Shown here: one piece after another, positions 37,361-44,905 of the stretch
How the letters are laid out: each line of letters opens with the position of its first letter
Position numbering within the stretch: the stretch's first letter is position 1
Source: Mogibacterium sp.
GTDB lineage: Bacteria > Bacillota > Clostridia > Peptostreptococcales > Anaerovoracaceae
DNA: 64,000 nt
NCBI GenBank assembly: GCA_017403955.1
Contig: JAFRDH010000019.1
Location: forward strand, 1-64,000
Reading direction: 5' to 3'
Made by a program: the position numbers and the translations under genes
The notes under the pieces: model-generated
What the model saw: only the letters and a program-made list of their open reading frames with translations
Told to the model about the DNA's origin: nothing
Databases searched by the model: none

Positions 37361-37366
37361 TATAAT
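37361..37366 (+). promoter_or_regulatory. Extended -10 promoter element
   Basis: TGGTATAAT gives an extended -10 (TATAAT at 37361-37366), 43 nt before the ATG at 37410. No clear -35 at the right spacing. Confidence 0.5.
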
Positions 37367-37409
37367 GATGCAAAATACCGGCTGATCATTTGATGCGGAG
37401 GTAACAGAC

Positions 37410-38153
37410 ATGTCCAAATTGCCAAGAACTGCAAAAATTATCCAGAAAGCGCTTGCCAAAACAGATGCATATCTTAATGGCGAGTACGATCCTAAGGAGG
37501 AACTCCGCAAAAGTGTGACCATGGGAACGGCAGCTGTTCTTGTAGCGGTCTCTCTGCTGACCGGTCTTGCTTTTTCAAATCCTGCGGATATAACAGAAGA
37601 ACAGGCTGCAGCAAACTACAGACCTGCTCCTATTGTTATGGATATTGATGAGTTCGTAAACGCTCCTGTCGATGATGACGGAGATGATGCTGATGAGGAG
37701 AAGAGTTCCCGGATCGGTATCATCGCAAAATTCAGGCAGGCAGTTCTCTCCATGCCTCAGTCCGTCAGACTGCTTATAATAACTCCGCTGTGGCTGATAG
37801 GCACAGCATTGATGACTCTGATATCTTTCCTGTGGAATGTGATTTTCGCGTCGCCGCTCGGAGCATTCATCGCGTCTTTCGCAGCCGGTCTTGCAGTCCT
37901 GCTGGGGCTCTTTACTGCTACTGCAAAGATCTTGTTCCCTGATGTTCCGCTCAAAGATCTTCTCAACAAGCGCAATGTTATTATACTGATGGCAGCCGCA
38001 TTTATTCTGTCATGTGTTGATGCGGTGGCTCCTGTTTATTGGCATAATTATCCTCTCGCATCGGGACTGCTCAAGCTGGTATTCGGTGTCTCCGTGATCG
38101 GACTGCTGTCGTCAAGAGTCAAAAAGCTTTTCAATCAGTCATCGTTGTCGTGA
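37410..38153 (+). CDS. Hypothetical membrane protein
   Basis: Unrecognised 247-residue protein. A basic start leads to a first membrane helix (about 38-56), then an acidic loop (about 75-100 with DDDGDDADEEK). Three or four more hydrophobic segments follow at about 120-145, 150-172, 188-205 and 215-235. GCGGAGG precedes the ATG. Its last 19 nt overlap the end of the convergent anti-sigma gene, so its terminal residues FNQSSLS are dictated by the antisense of the Asp/His repeat region. Function unknown. Confidence 0.7.
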   Translation: MSKLPRTAKIIQKALAKTDAYLNGEYDPKEELRKSVTMGTAAVLVAVSLLTGLAFSNPADITEEQAAANYRPAPIVMDIDEFVNAPVDDDGDDADEEKSSRIGIIAKFRQAVLSMPQSVRLLIITPLWLIGTALMTLISFLWNVIFASPLGAFIASFAAGLAVLLGLFTATAKILFPDVPLKDLLNKRNVIILMAAAFILSCVDAVAPVYWHNYPLASGLLKLVFGVSVIGLLSSRVKKLFNQSSLS

Positions 38154-39310
38154 TCGTCATCGTGATCATCGTCATCATGATCATCGTCATGATCATCATC
38201 ATCGTCATGATCATCATCGTCTCCATCCCCGGACACCTCGGATCCATATGAAATCACAGTGCCTTTTGACGCGCTTATATTGTATTCATACTCATTCCCG
38301 TTCGCTGTGAATTCAACCTCATATACGATCATTCCATTCTCGGCATCAAATTCTGCCGAGATATTTTTTGCCTGTGATTTTTCCACCCCTGCCGCACCGA
38401 GCGCAATCTCGATCGCTTTGTCACTCCCGATGTATTGGCTCGTATCCGCATTGCCGTATGAATTCTCATCATGGATATGCTTTTCCTGCCCGAGAAGTAT
38501 CAGTTCCTGAGTGGAAAGCATAAGAAGTGATTCTTCCGTCATATGTTTGTCACCTGAAGCGAGCAGGTTGCGGATCAGCCATGCTTTTCCAAGGGATATC
38601 CCGTGCGCCTCGGCGAAATCCTCAAGTTCATCGTCATCTTCGACGAGCTGCCCGAGAATAGCTCCTGTTATTTCTGAATTCTCAAGAAAACTGTTCAGAT
38701 TGCCCGCGATCTCTGATTCGATCTGCTTGCCTTTGCCGGCATCCGACGCACGTACTGAGACAAGCACCGAGTTCTGGGTGTCTGTAAGATAGCCCTTTGC
38801 AAGCATCGATCCGAGGATCGCATTGCAGGCAACTTTGACATCAGTTCCGCCGAGGGACATTCCGTCCAGAACGGTTTTGCCATCATTATTGAGTGCGTCT
38901 GCCTTGATCACTTTCTCAGCCGAATCGATCGATATCTCGATGCTCGGATTGACATCAAGTCCGATGACCGCGAATGTCTCCTTTGCACCTTCTCCGCCGC
39001 CGAATAACGAGAAGCCGCCGACAATCAGGAAGAGCGCTGCGCAGGCAATGATATACTTGCGGAATCTGTTCACACTCTGCTTGTTTTCTTTGCGTGCTGT
39101 TACAGGCTCCCATTTTTTCGCATCTTTGTCCTCTGTCTCCTTGCCACTTGTCTCAGCATCGCTTGCCAACACCGCATCTCTCAGCATTTCCGGTGACTCG
39201 TCAGTGATCCCGAGTTCACTCATCAGCGAATCGAGCATGTCCGGGGCAGACTCATCGATTGCCCTTGCAAGCTTCTCTTCGATCATTTTGTCCGTGATCT
39301 TGTCTTTCAT
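38135..39310 (-). CDS. RsgI-like anti-sigma factor with PepSY domain and Asp/His tail
   Basis: 391 residues. A cytoplasmic N-terminus (1-85) is the presumed sigma-binding part. One membrane helix follows at about 86-104. The RsgI-type juxtamembrane domain has GLDVNPSIEI (Asn121-Pro122), the bond reported to self-cleave in RsgI proteins. Helical middle (about 200-290), then a PepSY-like domain (about 295-358). The C-terminal tail of about 27 residues is almost only Asp and His, a plausible divalent-metal binder. Its ATG overlaps the sigma gene stop (ATGA), so the two are coupled. Model: an external signal on PepSY or tail releases the ECF sigma factor. Confidence 0.85.
   Translation of the reverse strand: MKDKITDKMIEEKLARAIDESAPDMLDSLMSELGITDESPEMLRDAVLASDAETSGKETEDKDAKKWEPVTARKENKQSVNRFRKYIIACAALFLIVGGFSLFGGGEGAKETFAVIGLDVNPSIEISIDSAEKVIKADALNNDGKTVLDGMSLGGTDVKVACNAILGSMLAKGYLTDTQNSVLVSVRASDAGKGKQIESEIAGNLNSFLENSEITGAILGQLVEDDDELEDFAEAHGISLGKAWLIRNLLASGDKHMTEESLLMLSTQELILLGQEKHIHDENSYGNADTSQYIGSDKAIEIALGAAGVEKSQAKNISAEFDAENGMIVYEVEFTANGNEYEYNISASKGTVISYGSEVSGDGDDDDHDDDDDHDDDHDDDDHDDDHDNDD
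38139..38222. repeat. Trinucleotide-like repeat encoding the Asp/His tail
   Basis: Iterated GAT/GAC/CAT/CAC codons give an ATC/GTC/ATG microsatellite-like tract. Replication slippage could vary the tail length between strains. Confidence 0.75.
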
Positions 39311-39861
39311 CGAGTCTCCCCCTTTCCGGTATTTTCTATTGCATTTCTCATTTTCTTAAGCGACCTGTTGTATTTGGAAAGAACAGTTCCCGTCGGCAGG
39401 TCCAGGATATCCGCGATTTCTCTGTGCCTGAGCCCGGTCATCGCATGGAGTATGAAGATCTGCCGCTCCTCGAAATCCAGTACTGTCAAAGCCTGCTTGA
39501 GTACCATTCTGTCGACGATCTCATCCGTCGCATCTGACGGCTCGCTCCCCGGAAAGCAGTCTTCATATTGCGAGATATCTTCGTTGACCTTTCCGGCCCG
39601 GATCTTGTTGTATGCAAGATTCCGAACGATCGTCAGGATCCAGGCAAGGGGCTTGCCTCCGGGTTTGTATGTGACAGCCCCCGTGTAGGTCTTGATGTAC
39701 GCGTCATGCATCACATCTTCCGCATCTTCTTTGTTTCTCAGTATCGACAAAGCAAATCCGTATACGGCTCCCCGGGTCTGTCTGTACAATTCTTTGAAGG
39801 CATGCCCGTCACCATTGGCCATACGCAGTATTAAGTTTTCATCAAGTTGTGCTGCATTCAT
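39307..39861 (-). CDS. ECF-type RNA polymerase sigma factor
   Basis: 184-residue ECF sigma factor. The sigma-2 region (about 15-90) contains GFALSILRNKEDAEDVMHD and the -10-binding helix with KPLAWILTIVRN. The sigma-4 region (about 120-180) has the HTH LRHREIADILDLPTGTVLSKYNRSLKKM. It lies 7 nt after the PepSY protein gene and overlaps the anti-sigma gene by 4 nt (ATGA), the usual layout for a sigma/anti-sigma pair. Transcription probably starts upstream of the PepSY gene; I cannot assign an ECF promoter. Confidence 0.93.
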   Translation of the reverse strand: MNAAQLDENLILRMANGDGHAFKELYRQTRGAVYGFALSILRNKEDAEDVMHDAYIKTYTGAVTYKPGGKPLAWILTIVRNLAYNKIRAGKVNEDISQYEDCFPGSEPSDATDEIVDRMVLKQALTVLDFEERQIFILHAMTGLRHREIADILDLPTGTVLSKYNRSLKKMRNAIENTGKGETR

Positions 39862-39868
39862 GTGTTCT

Positions 39869-40375
39869 CTAGATGAGCTCCCACTCGTATTCTATGACTT
39901 TGCCGGTCGGCGCAAGCACCTTGTACTCATACCTGCATCCGCCTTTACGGAATTTGATCTTGTAAACACCCTTCTTGTGGCTGTATTTATACTTGCATGT
40001 TCCTGTTCTTATCGTCTTATAGCTGATCCCGGAGAATTTGGCAACTTTCTTCATGGCCGCTTTCTTGCCGATCTTTTTCTTCGACTTATTATGCTTATAC
40101 TTGTATTCTACAGATTTCTCCAAGATCTTGCTATCCTGTGCGCTGATCTCGTAGTCATATTCAGCTTTATTGCTCTTTCTTACGAATTCCACATCATAAG
40201 TATTCTCTTCCGGATCGAACTCTGCGTCAAGCTTCATGACCTGCGCCCTTGTCAGCTTAGCATTGCTGAGCGCCAGGTCAACTGCAGCATCCTGAGTCAT
40301 AGTCTCTGCAAAAGCAGTCACGCTCATTGCCATAACCATAACTGCCGCGATCATAATACTGATTATCTTCTTCAT
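39869..40375 (-). CDS. Secreted PepSY-domain protein
   Basis: 168 residues with a clear signal peptide (MKKIISIMIAAVMVMAMSVT, cleavage near AFA-ET). Two PepSY-like units follow: about 25-95 and, after a Lys-rich stretch (KYKHNKSKKKIGKK), about 97-168. Each contains the pattern 'YDVEF.. ..YEI/YEYKV' followed by an acidic residue pair. The frame is open to 40522, but GGAGGTGG precedes the ATG at 40375, which also begins the signal peptide. It is the first gene of the operon with the ECF sigma and the PepSY-bearing anti-sigma factor, so the secreted protein may modulate the sensor domain. Confidence 0.85.
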   Translation of the reverse strand: MKKIISIMIAAVMVMAMSVTAFAETMTQDAAVDLALSNAKLTRAQVMKLDAEFDPEENTYDVEFVRKSNKAEYDYEISAQDSKILEKSVEYKYKHNKSKKKIGKKAAMKKVAKFSGISYKTIRTGTCKYKYSHKKGVYKIKFRKGGCRYEYKVLAPTGKVIEYEWELI

Positions 40376-40601
40376 ATTTTCCACCTCCGTGTTGTTCTTA
40401 CATTCTTTGATCATTACACTTGTTCTTTTCGGACTCTTTGGCCCTTTCGTAAGTAATACACACGAAGGAATCATTTTATTGCACGATTCTGAAAAAAATT
40501 TTTTGCCAATGATCGGCACCAAACAGCTGAAGGATCAAATGGAAGTTCCATTTCCGGAGACAGGAAACAATTTGCACGCGACAGAAATGCATTTATACAC
40601 T

Positions 40602-40944
40602 GCCGAAGTTCAACTTTACTGAAAAACCGCATGTGAATGGTGTTTTTTCAGTAATGGATTCTCAAAACCGGGAACGATCAGAGCGGATTTCGTCAGGGTG
40701 AATAATTATACGTTTGCAGGCAATAATATTTAAAAGCTTGAAGCGCAGTAAAATCAAGGGTTTCAGCGATTGGACATTTTTTAGTGAAAAAGAACCAGCC
40801 ACACGATCCCGTTGCTGTGTAGTTTTTAAAGAAGAAAATGCACTCCCGCACCGGACGAACCGGACGATCTCATTCAGTAAATCTTATCCGATTACTGAAA
40901 ATACAGTATGAAATAGTCATTTTTCAGTAAAACTGAACTTCGGC
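40602..40944. mobile_element. MITE-like inverted-repeat element (343 bp)
   Basis: Outer arms 40602-40626 and 40920-40944 (starting GCCGAAGTTCA on each inward strand) are reverse complements at 23 of 25 positions. Each arm also folds into its own hairpin: TTACTGAAAAA (40616-40626) with TTTTTTCAGTAA (40643-40654), and TTACTGAAAA (40892-40901) with TTTTTCAGTAA (40920-40930). Both ends therefore share the same arm-loop-arm plan over about 55 nt. There is no transposase frame inside. I do not see a target-site duplication, so a structured RNA gene is the alternative. Confidence 0.55.
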
Positions 40945-41110
40945 GCTATTTCATCACCCTGATCGATCCTGCAGGGCAGTAAATCTTTATGCATTTCGTG
41001 CATATTCTGTGTCAGTAGCTATAACGCTTGGTATCGAGCAGCAAGATTTCGGGCAGAAATTCATCATGAGGTCATCTTGGCCCAAGAAAGAACGCGATGC
41101 CATAATATTG

Positions 41111-41162
41111 GTTGTTGAACATTATTATTAGTTGTTGAACATTAATATATGTTGTTGAACAT
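41111..41162. repeat. 20-bp tandem repeat, 2.6 copies
   Basis: GTTGTTGAAC followed by an A/T-only decamer repeats at 41111, 41131 and 41151 with an exact 20-bp period, about two helical turns. Lies downstream of the 41238-41633 gene. Iteron-like or protein-binding; no function assigned. Confidence 0.75.
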
Positions 41163-41181
41163 CAAGTTTTGATCCGCAAAT

Positions 41182-41209
41182 AAAAAATCGGAACCTGTGT
41201 GATTCCGAT
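41182..41209 (-). terminator. Terminator of the HExxH protein gene
   Basis: ATCGGAA (41187-41193) / TTCCGAT (41203-41209), followed on the minus strand by a T run. Confidence 0.75.
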
Positions 41210-41237
41210 CCTTCATCGTCTTTATCTTTGCGTTTTC

Positions 41238-41633
41238 CTATCGTAAGGTATTTCTTCTGCCGAGCTTGTTTGCGCTTTTTTCGAATGGGACTGAGTAATA
41301 TGATCTGCCGGTTTTCTTCCTCAGGCGCCGGAAGTATGGAAGTCTGTTCCATAGGAATGAAGGTGCGCCGACCAGGATGAAATATGCCGGGCCGAGGATC
41401 AGGGACTGGACTGAATGTCCGAATTCATGGTCCAGAAGAAATTGATCATGCGTACCCGGAACAAATATGAATTTGCCGAGTGATATCCCGGAGTCTTTAT
41501 TCCAGACTGTTACCTTCGCGCCTTTATAGTCGAAGCTGGGTTTCTTCCTGCACGCGAGATAAAGTGCAGCACCGGCGAGGGTCTGAGGAAGTCCCCAGGT
41601 CCATTGAGCCAGAGTATAAAACTTTTTGTTCAT
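41238..41633 (-). CDS. Small membrane-associated HExxH protein
   Basis: 131 residues, family not named with confidence. The central DHEFGHSVQSLILGP gives a zinc-metallopeptidase-like HExxH motif, followed by a hydrophobic segment (YFILVGAPSFLWN) and a basic C-terminus; another hydrophobic stretch lies near the start. The protein is too short for a classical peptidase domain, so activity is uncertain. The ATG at 41633 has only a weak AGAAGA site; a TTG at 41651 is the alternative. It lies 24 nt downstream of the MscS gene and is probably co-transcribed. Confidence 0.65.
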   Translation of the reverse strand: MNKKFYTLAQWTWGLPQTLAGAALYLACRKKPSFDYKGAKVTVWNKDSGISLGKFIFVPGTHDQFLLDHEFGHSVQSLILGPAYFILVGAPSFLWNRLPYFRRLRKKTGRSYYSVPFEKSANKLGRRNTLR

Positions 41634-41657
41634 TTCAGTTCTTCTTTTCAAATGATG

Positions 41658-42491
41658 TTATTTGTTCTCTGTAACTGAGATCGGTGTTGACGGGCCAGGG
41701 ATGTCTGCAGCGCCGAGAGCAGTCGGGATCTCTCTCATCAGTTCATGATAAACTTCCCAGTAATCTTCTGTCTTGACCCATACACGGACGACATACTGAA
41801 GTCCTCCAGGGATACCTGTGAGCGGATCTACCTGAGGAGCAGGATCAGCCATAGCCTTTTCAGTGTCAATGATTACCCCCATAATAGTAGCGCGGACTTT
41901 CTGTACAGGAACACTTCCGGCAATGTTAAAGTTAAGGTCGACGCGACGGAGCTTTTCCCCAGTCACATTGACTATATTTGCATTCATAAGCGTCCCGTTA
42001 GGTATTGAAACTACTTTATTGTCAACAGTATTAAGGACAGTATAGACAATAGAGATTTTCTTTACTGTTCCTTCTTCGCCGCCTGCCATAATATAGTCGC
42101 CAACGTTGAAAGGTCTGAAAATAAGGAGCATCAGTCCGCCTGCGATATTGCCCAGTGCGCCCTGCATCGCAAGACCGATGGCGACACCGCAAGAAGCAAT
42201 GAACGTAACGATCGAAGTAGTCTGAACGCCGAGCTCTGCGATGATAGATACGACAAGGACAATGTAAAGAGCTGCTTTGAGGAAAGTTCTTATATATGAC
42301 CTTGCAGTAGTATCAAGCTTGCTGATAGATTTCCCTTTGTCAAAAAGCTTGAGGATCCAGCTGATCAGGATCCTGCCTACAATATATATAACAATTGCCA
42401 GCAAAAGCTTAAGCCCTGCCTCTGTGCAGAAGTCAGTCAATCTATCCAGCACTGAGTCCAGATTATGTACTTGAGTCTGTATATTCTCCAT
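41658..42491 (-). CDS. MscS-family mechanosensitive channel
   Basis: 277-residue small-conductance channel that releases solutes on osmotic downshift. There are three membrane helices: about 16-38, 60-85 and the pore helix TM3 near 91-115 (VTFIASCGVAIGLAMQGALGNIAGG, read as two Gly/Ala-rich halves). The beta domain has FNVGDYIMAGGEEGTV and the alpha/beta end contains RVWVKTEDYWEVYHEL. Standard YggB-type length. AGAAGG precedes the ATG. The TagD gene lies upstream and may share the transcript. Confidence 0.94.
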   Translation of the reverse strand: MENIQTQVHNLDSVLDRLTDFCTEAGLKLLLAIVIYIVGRILISWILKLFDKGKSISKLDTTARSYIRTFLKAALYIVLVVSIIAELGVQTTSIVTFIASCGVAIGLAMQGALGNIAGGLMLLIFRPFNVGDYIMAGGEEGTVKKISIVYTVLNTVDNKVVSIPNGTLMNANIVNVTGEKLRRVDLNFNIAGSVPVQKVRATIMGVIIDTEKAMADPAPQVDPLTGIPGGLQYVVRVWVKTEDYWEVYHELMREIPTALGAADIPGPSTPISVTENK

Positions 42492-42526
42492 TTGCTAAAT
42501 CCCTTCTTTCTTACTCTTCTATCTGA

Positions 42527-42982
42527 CTATTTGCCGGGATCCGTGTTGATTTCATCGTGCGAAGTTTTTGATTCGCCATCCACAGCATTTGCATCATACA
42601 GATCTTTCTTGATCTGGCTGCTGCTGATCTCCGGTGTGCGAGGGAGATAAACGACCTCAACGCCTTCATCTTTGAGGAAGTCGAATTTTCCTTCCCAGTC
42701 ATCGCCGATAACAAATGTATCGATGTGATACTCATGCATATCGGTTCTCTTCTGTTCCCATTTCTCCTCAGGGATCACGAGGTCAACGTATCTGATGGCT
42801 TCCACCAGAGCCTTTCTCTGTTCATATGAGAAATAGCATTTCTTCTGCTTGGCATTCCAGTTGAACTCGTCAGTAGAAATAGCTACTATCAGATAGTCGC
42901 CCAGAGCCTTTGCTCTCTTGAGCAGGTTGATATGGCCGTAGTGCAGCAGGTCATATGTTCCGTATGTGATTACTCTTTTCAT
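42527..42982 (-). CDS. tagD: Glycerol-3-phosphate cytidylyltransferase
   Basis: 151-residue nucleotidyltransferase making CDP-glycerol, the donor for poly(glycerol-phosphate) teichoic-acid chains. The signature GTYDLLHYGHINLLKRAK carries the HxGH motif; RTPEISSSQIKK gives the second (S/T)xxIK motif; RYVD and GDDWEGKFD are family-specific. The C-terminal 20 residues are an unstructured polar tail. No other teichoic acid gene is present nearby, so CDP-glycerol could serve another glycopolymer. GGAG precedes the ATG. Confidence 0.92.
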   Translation of the reverse strand: MKRVITYGTYDLLHYGHINLLKRAKALGDYLIVAISTDEFNWNAKQKKCYFSYEQRKALVEAIRYVDLVIPEEKWEQKRTDMHEYHIDTFVIGDDWEGKFDFLKDEGVEVVYLPRTPEISSSQIKKDLYDANAVDGESKTSHDEINTDPGK

Positions 42983-43246
42983 TTCTATTCTCCTGTGATT
43001 GTGTTCGATTGTTAGATATGGTCATCCGGACAGTCTGTCCATAAAATTCAAATTACGGTGTTTATTATATCATCAACATGCCACTGTGACAAACAGACCC
43101 GGAATGCAAAAGCACCGGCAAATGCCTGATTTTCAAGGTTTCTGCAGCCCTGCATGATATTTAATCAATTCTTAATATTTGATTTTTACCCCCATCCTGA
43201 TGATGCGTGTATAATATAGGCAAAACAACACCGGAGGTGAATATTA

Positions 43247-43921
43247 ATGAAATACGAAATCAGTAACCAGCCTTTCACTATTCTTACACTCAAAATGAAC
43301 AAAGGCGAATCTGTTAAGTGTCAGAGCGGTGCTATGGCATGGATGACCAGAGGCATCCGAATGGAGACCAAAACAGGCGGTCTCGGCGGAATGTTCAAGA
43401 AAGCTATCGTAGGTGAATCTCTTGCACTTAATGAGTATGTTGCAGAAGAAGCCGGAGAACTGGTTCTTGCAAAACATTGCCCGGGAGATATCATGGTGTT
43501 CAACATCGCAGAGACGCCTATTATCGCACAGAAGACATCGTTCCTTGCTTCTGCAGGCAATGTGAATATGGACATTTATCTGCAGCGCAGAATGTCTGCG
43601 GGGTTCTTCGGAGGAGAAGGCTTTCTTATGCAGCAGTACAGTGGTTCCGGATATGTATGGCTTGAAATAGATGGTTCTGTACAGGAAAGAGAACTTGCAG
43701 CAGGCGAACAGCTCATAGTAGACAGTGGATTTGTAGCTGCAATGGACGCATCATGCAAAATGGACATAGAGACCGTTAAAGGCTTTACCAATGTAGTTCT
43801 CGGAGGCGAAGGTCTGTTCAACACTGTAGTGACCGGACCGGGAAGAGTATGGCTCCAGACAATGCCGATCAATGCTCTTGCCATGAATCTCTACGCTTAC
43901 ATGCCGCATCCAAGCAACTAG
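43247..43921 (+). CDS. TIGR00266/AIM24-family protein
   Basis: 224-residue beta-rich protein of the TIGR00266 (AIM24-like) family. Family blocks are VKCQSGAMAWMTRGIRMETK near the start, GLGGMFKKAIVGES, and a Gly-rich C-terminus with GPGRVWLQTMP. Bacterial members form trimers with a trimmed beta-sandwich; their role is unknown, with proposed links to membrane stress. GGAGGTG precedes the ATG; TATAAT at 43210-43215 is a probable -10. A strong terminator follows. Confidence 0.9.
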   Translation: MKYEISNQPFTILTLKMNKGESVKCQSGAMAWMTRGIRMETKTGGLGGMFKKAIVGESLALNEYVAEEAGELVLAKHCPGDIMVFNIAETPIIAQKTSFLASAGNVNMDIYLQRRMSAGFFGGEGFLMQQYSGSGYVWLEIDGSVQERELAAGEQLIVDSGFVAAMDASCKMDIETVKGFTNVVLGGEGLFNTVVTGPGRVWLQTMPINALAMNLYAYMPHPSN

Positions 43922-43954
43922 TCCGCAGCTCCGGAATAGTATTCACATCAAAGC

Positions 43955-43980
43955 AAAACCGCGCAGAACGCGCGGTTTTT
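43955..43980. terminator. Bidirectional terminator after the AIM24-like gene
   Basis: Perfect 10-bp stem AAAACCGCGC / GCGCGGTTTT with a five-base loop AGAAC. Confidence 0.92.
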
Positions 43981-44012
43981 GAGTGGATCATCTATAGGTA
44001 GTTAAACTTATC

Positions 44013-44792
44013 TTAGAATGAAATGATTTCTTTATTCAGATCATCGACAGTGATATTGGCGTTATGATAGCGCTCTCTCTTCTCTGTGATCTTGCCGAAG
44101 TTGATTGCTTCTTTAGGACAATACTGTACACATGCGCAGCATGAAATGCATTTGTCACCGAATACTACTGCCTTGCCTGTATACTTGATATTGCCTGTCG
44201 GGCATACTTTAGCGCAGGTTCCGCACATTACGCAGTTATCATTTGCCTTGAGTGAGAGGCCTTTGCTGCGGGCGATCATAGGCCATGCTGCATGCTCAAC
44301 TTTGTTGACAACAGCCTTGGACAGTTTCTTCCTGGAAACCACTTTGTTCTTTACGTCATTCGCAATGTTCTCTGCGAAATATTCTGATCTTGCCTGTGCC
44401 TCTACAGCACCCATCTTAGGCATCATGAGATCATGCGGGAACAGCCAGATGCATGTGCACTGATGCGAAACAGCTGCCCAGTATTTGAGAGGGATCACGC
44501 TGTTGATCTTGCTGAGGCCTTCGCCCTTGTAAGCAGCACACTGAGCGATCCCGAAAGTATAAGCATCCGGGCTTACCTTGATGTCTCTTATATATCTCTC
44601 AACATGTCCCGGAAGTCCGCCGCCGTAGCACGGGAAGATAAACCCTACTCTCTTAGCTTCTCTGACATCTGTAACAGCAGGATATTTCCTCATCATTACG
44701 ATATCAGTATCCCCGAGTTTCTTAGCGATATTGATTGCCATATCCAGGCAGTTACCTGTGCCGGAATAGCAGAAGATTACGTTCTCTTTCAT
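44013..44792 (-). CDS. EFR1-family flavodoxin/ferredoxin fusion
   Basis: 259 residues. The N-terminal flavodoxin-like domain (about 1-160) begins VIFCYSGTGNCLDMA, where SGTGN binds the FMN phosphate; FPCYGGGLPGHV is a second flavin loop. The C-terminal 2[4Fe-4S] ferredoxin domain has CVMCGTCAKVCP near 190 and CISCCACVQYCP near 218. Such EFR1 proteins pass electrons between ferredoxin and flavin in anaerobes; partners are unknown. The operator-like inverted repeat upstream suggests regulated expression. GGGAG precedes the ATG. Confidence 0.92.
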   Translation of the reverse strand: MKENVIFCYSGTGNCLDMAINIAKKLGDTDIVMMRKYPAVTDVREAKRVGFIFPCYGGGLPGHVERYIRDIKVSPDAYTFGIAQCAAYKGEGLSKINSVIPLKYWAAVSHQCTCIWLFPHDLMMPKMGAVEAQARSEYFAENIANDVKNKVVSRKKLSKAVVNKVEHAAWPMIARSKGLSLKANDNCVMCGTCAKVCPTGNIKYTGKAVVFGDKCISCCACVQYCPKEAINFGKITEKRERYHNANITVDDLNKEIISF

Positions 44793-44818
44793 AATACAGT
44801 CTCCCTGAAAATCATCAC

Positions 44819-44832
44819 TAACCAGTTGGTTA
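44819..44832 (-). promoter_or_regulatory. Inverted repeat upstream of the EFR1 gene
   Basis: TAACCA-GT-TGGTTA, 27 nt before the ATG, downstream of a possible promoter (TTGATT, 18 nt, TATAAT on the minus strand). The position suits a repressor of MarR or TetR type; none is encoded next to it. Confidence 0.5.
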
Positions 44833-44905
44833 TTAATCTACTGCATTAATTATATTAATAATACACACTTCAAATCAAGTAACAATTCCCGGGGAATGTG
44901 CAACA

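Larger units (their letters stand above)
40376..41183. other. Non-coding region between the PepSY operon and a minus-strand gene
   Basis: About 860 nt without a convincing gene. Short open frames (for example a TTG-started 65-codon frame at 40714-40911) lack ribosome sites and homology-like features. It contains a 343-bp inverted-repeat element and a 20-bp tandem repeat, both listed separately. The first part, 40376-40450, must carry the PepSY operon promoter, which I cannot define. Confidence 0.7.

Noticed and set aside
37204..37409. CIRCE or other HrcA/CtsR heat-shock operator upstream of the chaperone cluster
   Set aside because: No TTAGCACTC-N9-GAGTGCTAA-like repeat is seen.
38135..38222. 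Asp/His repeat as an independent repeat element or CRISPR-like array
   Set aside because: It is in frame in the anti-sigma gene and explained by the Asp/His protein tail.
39869..40522. PepSY protein with a 49-residue N-terminal extension
   Set aside because: The ATG at 40375 has GGAGGTGG and begins a textbook signal peptide; the extension would hide it.
40714..40911. 65-codon frame inside the MITE-like element
   Set aside because: TTG start without a ribosome site; composition and position suggest chance.
41658..42982. Teichoic acid biosynthesis cluster around tagD
   Set aside because: Only TagD is present; neighbours encode an MscS channel and an HExxH protein.
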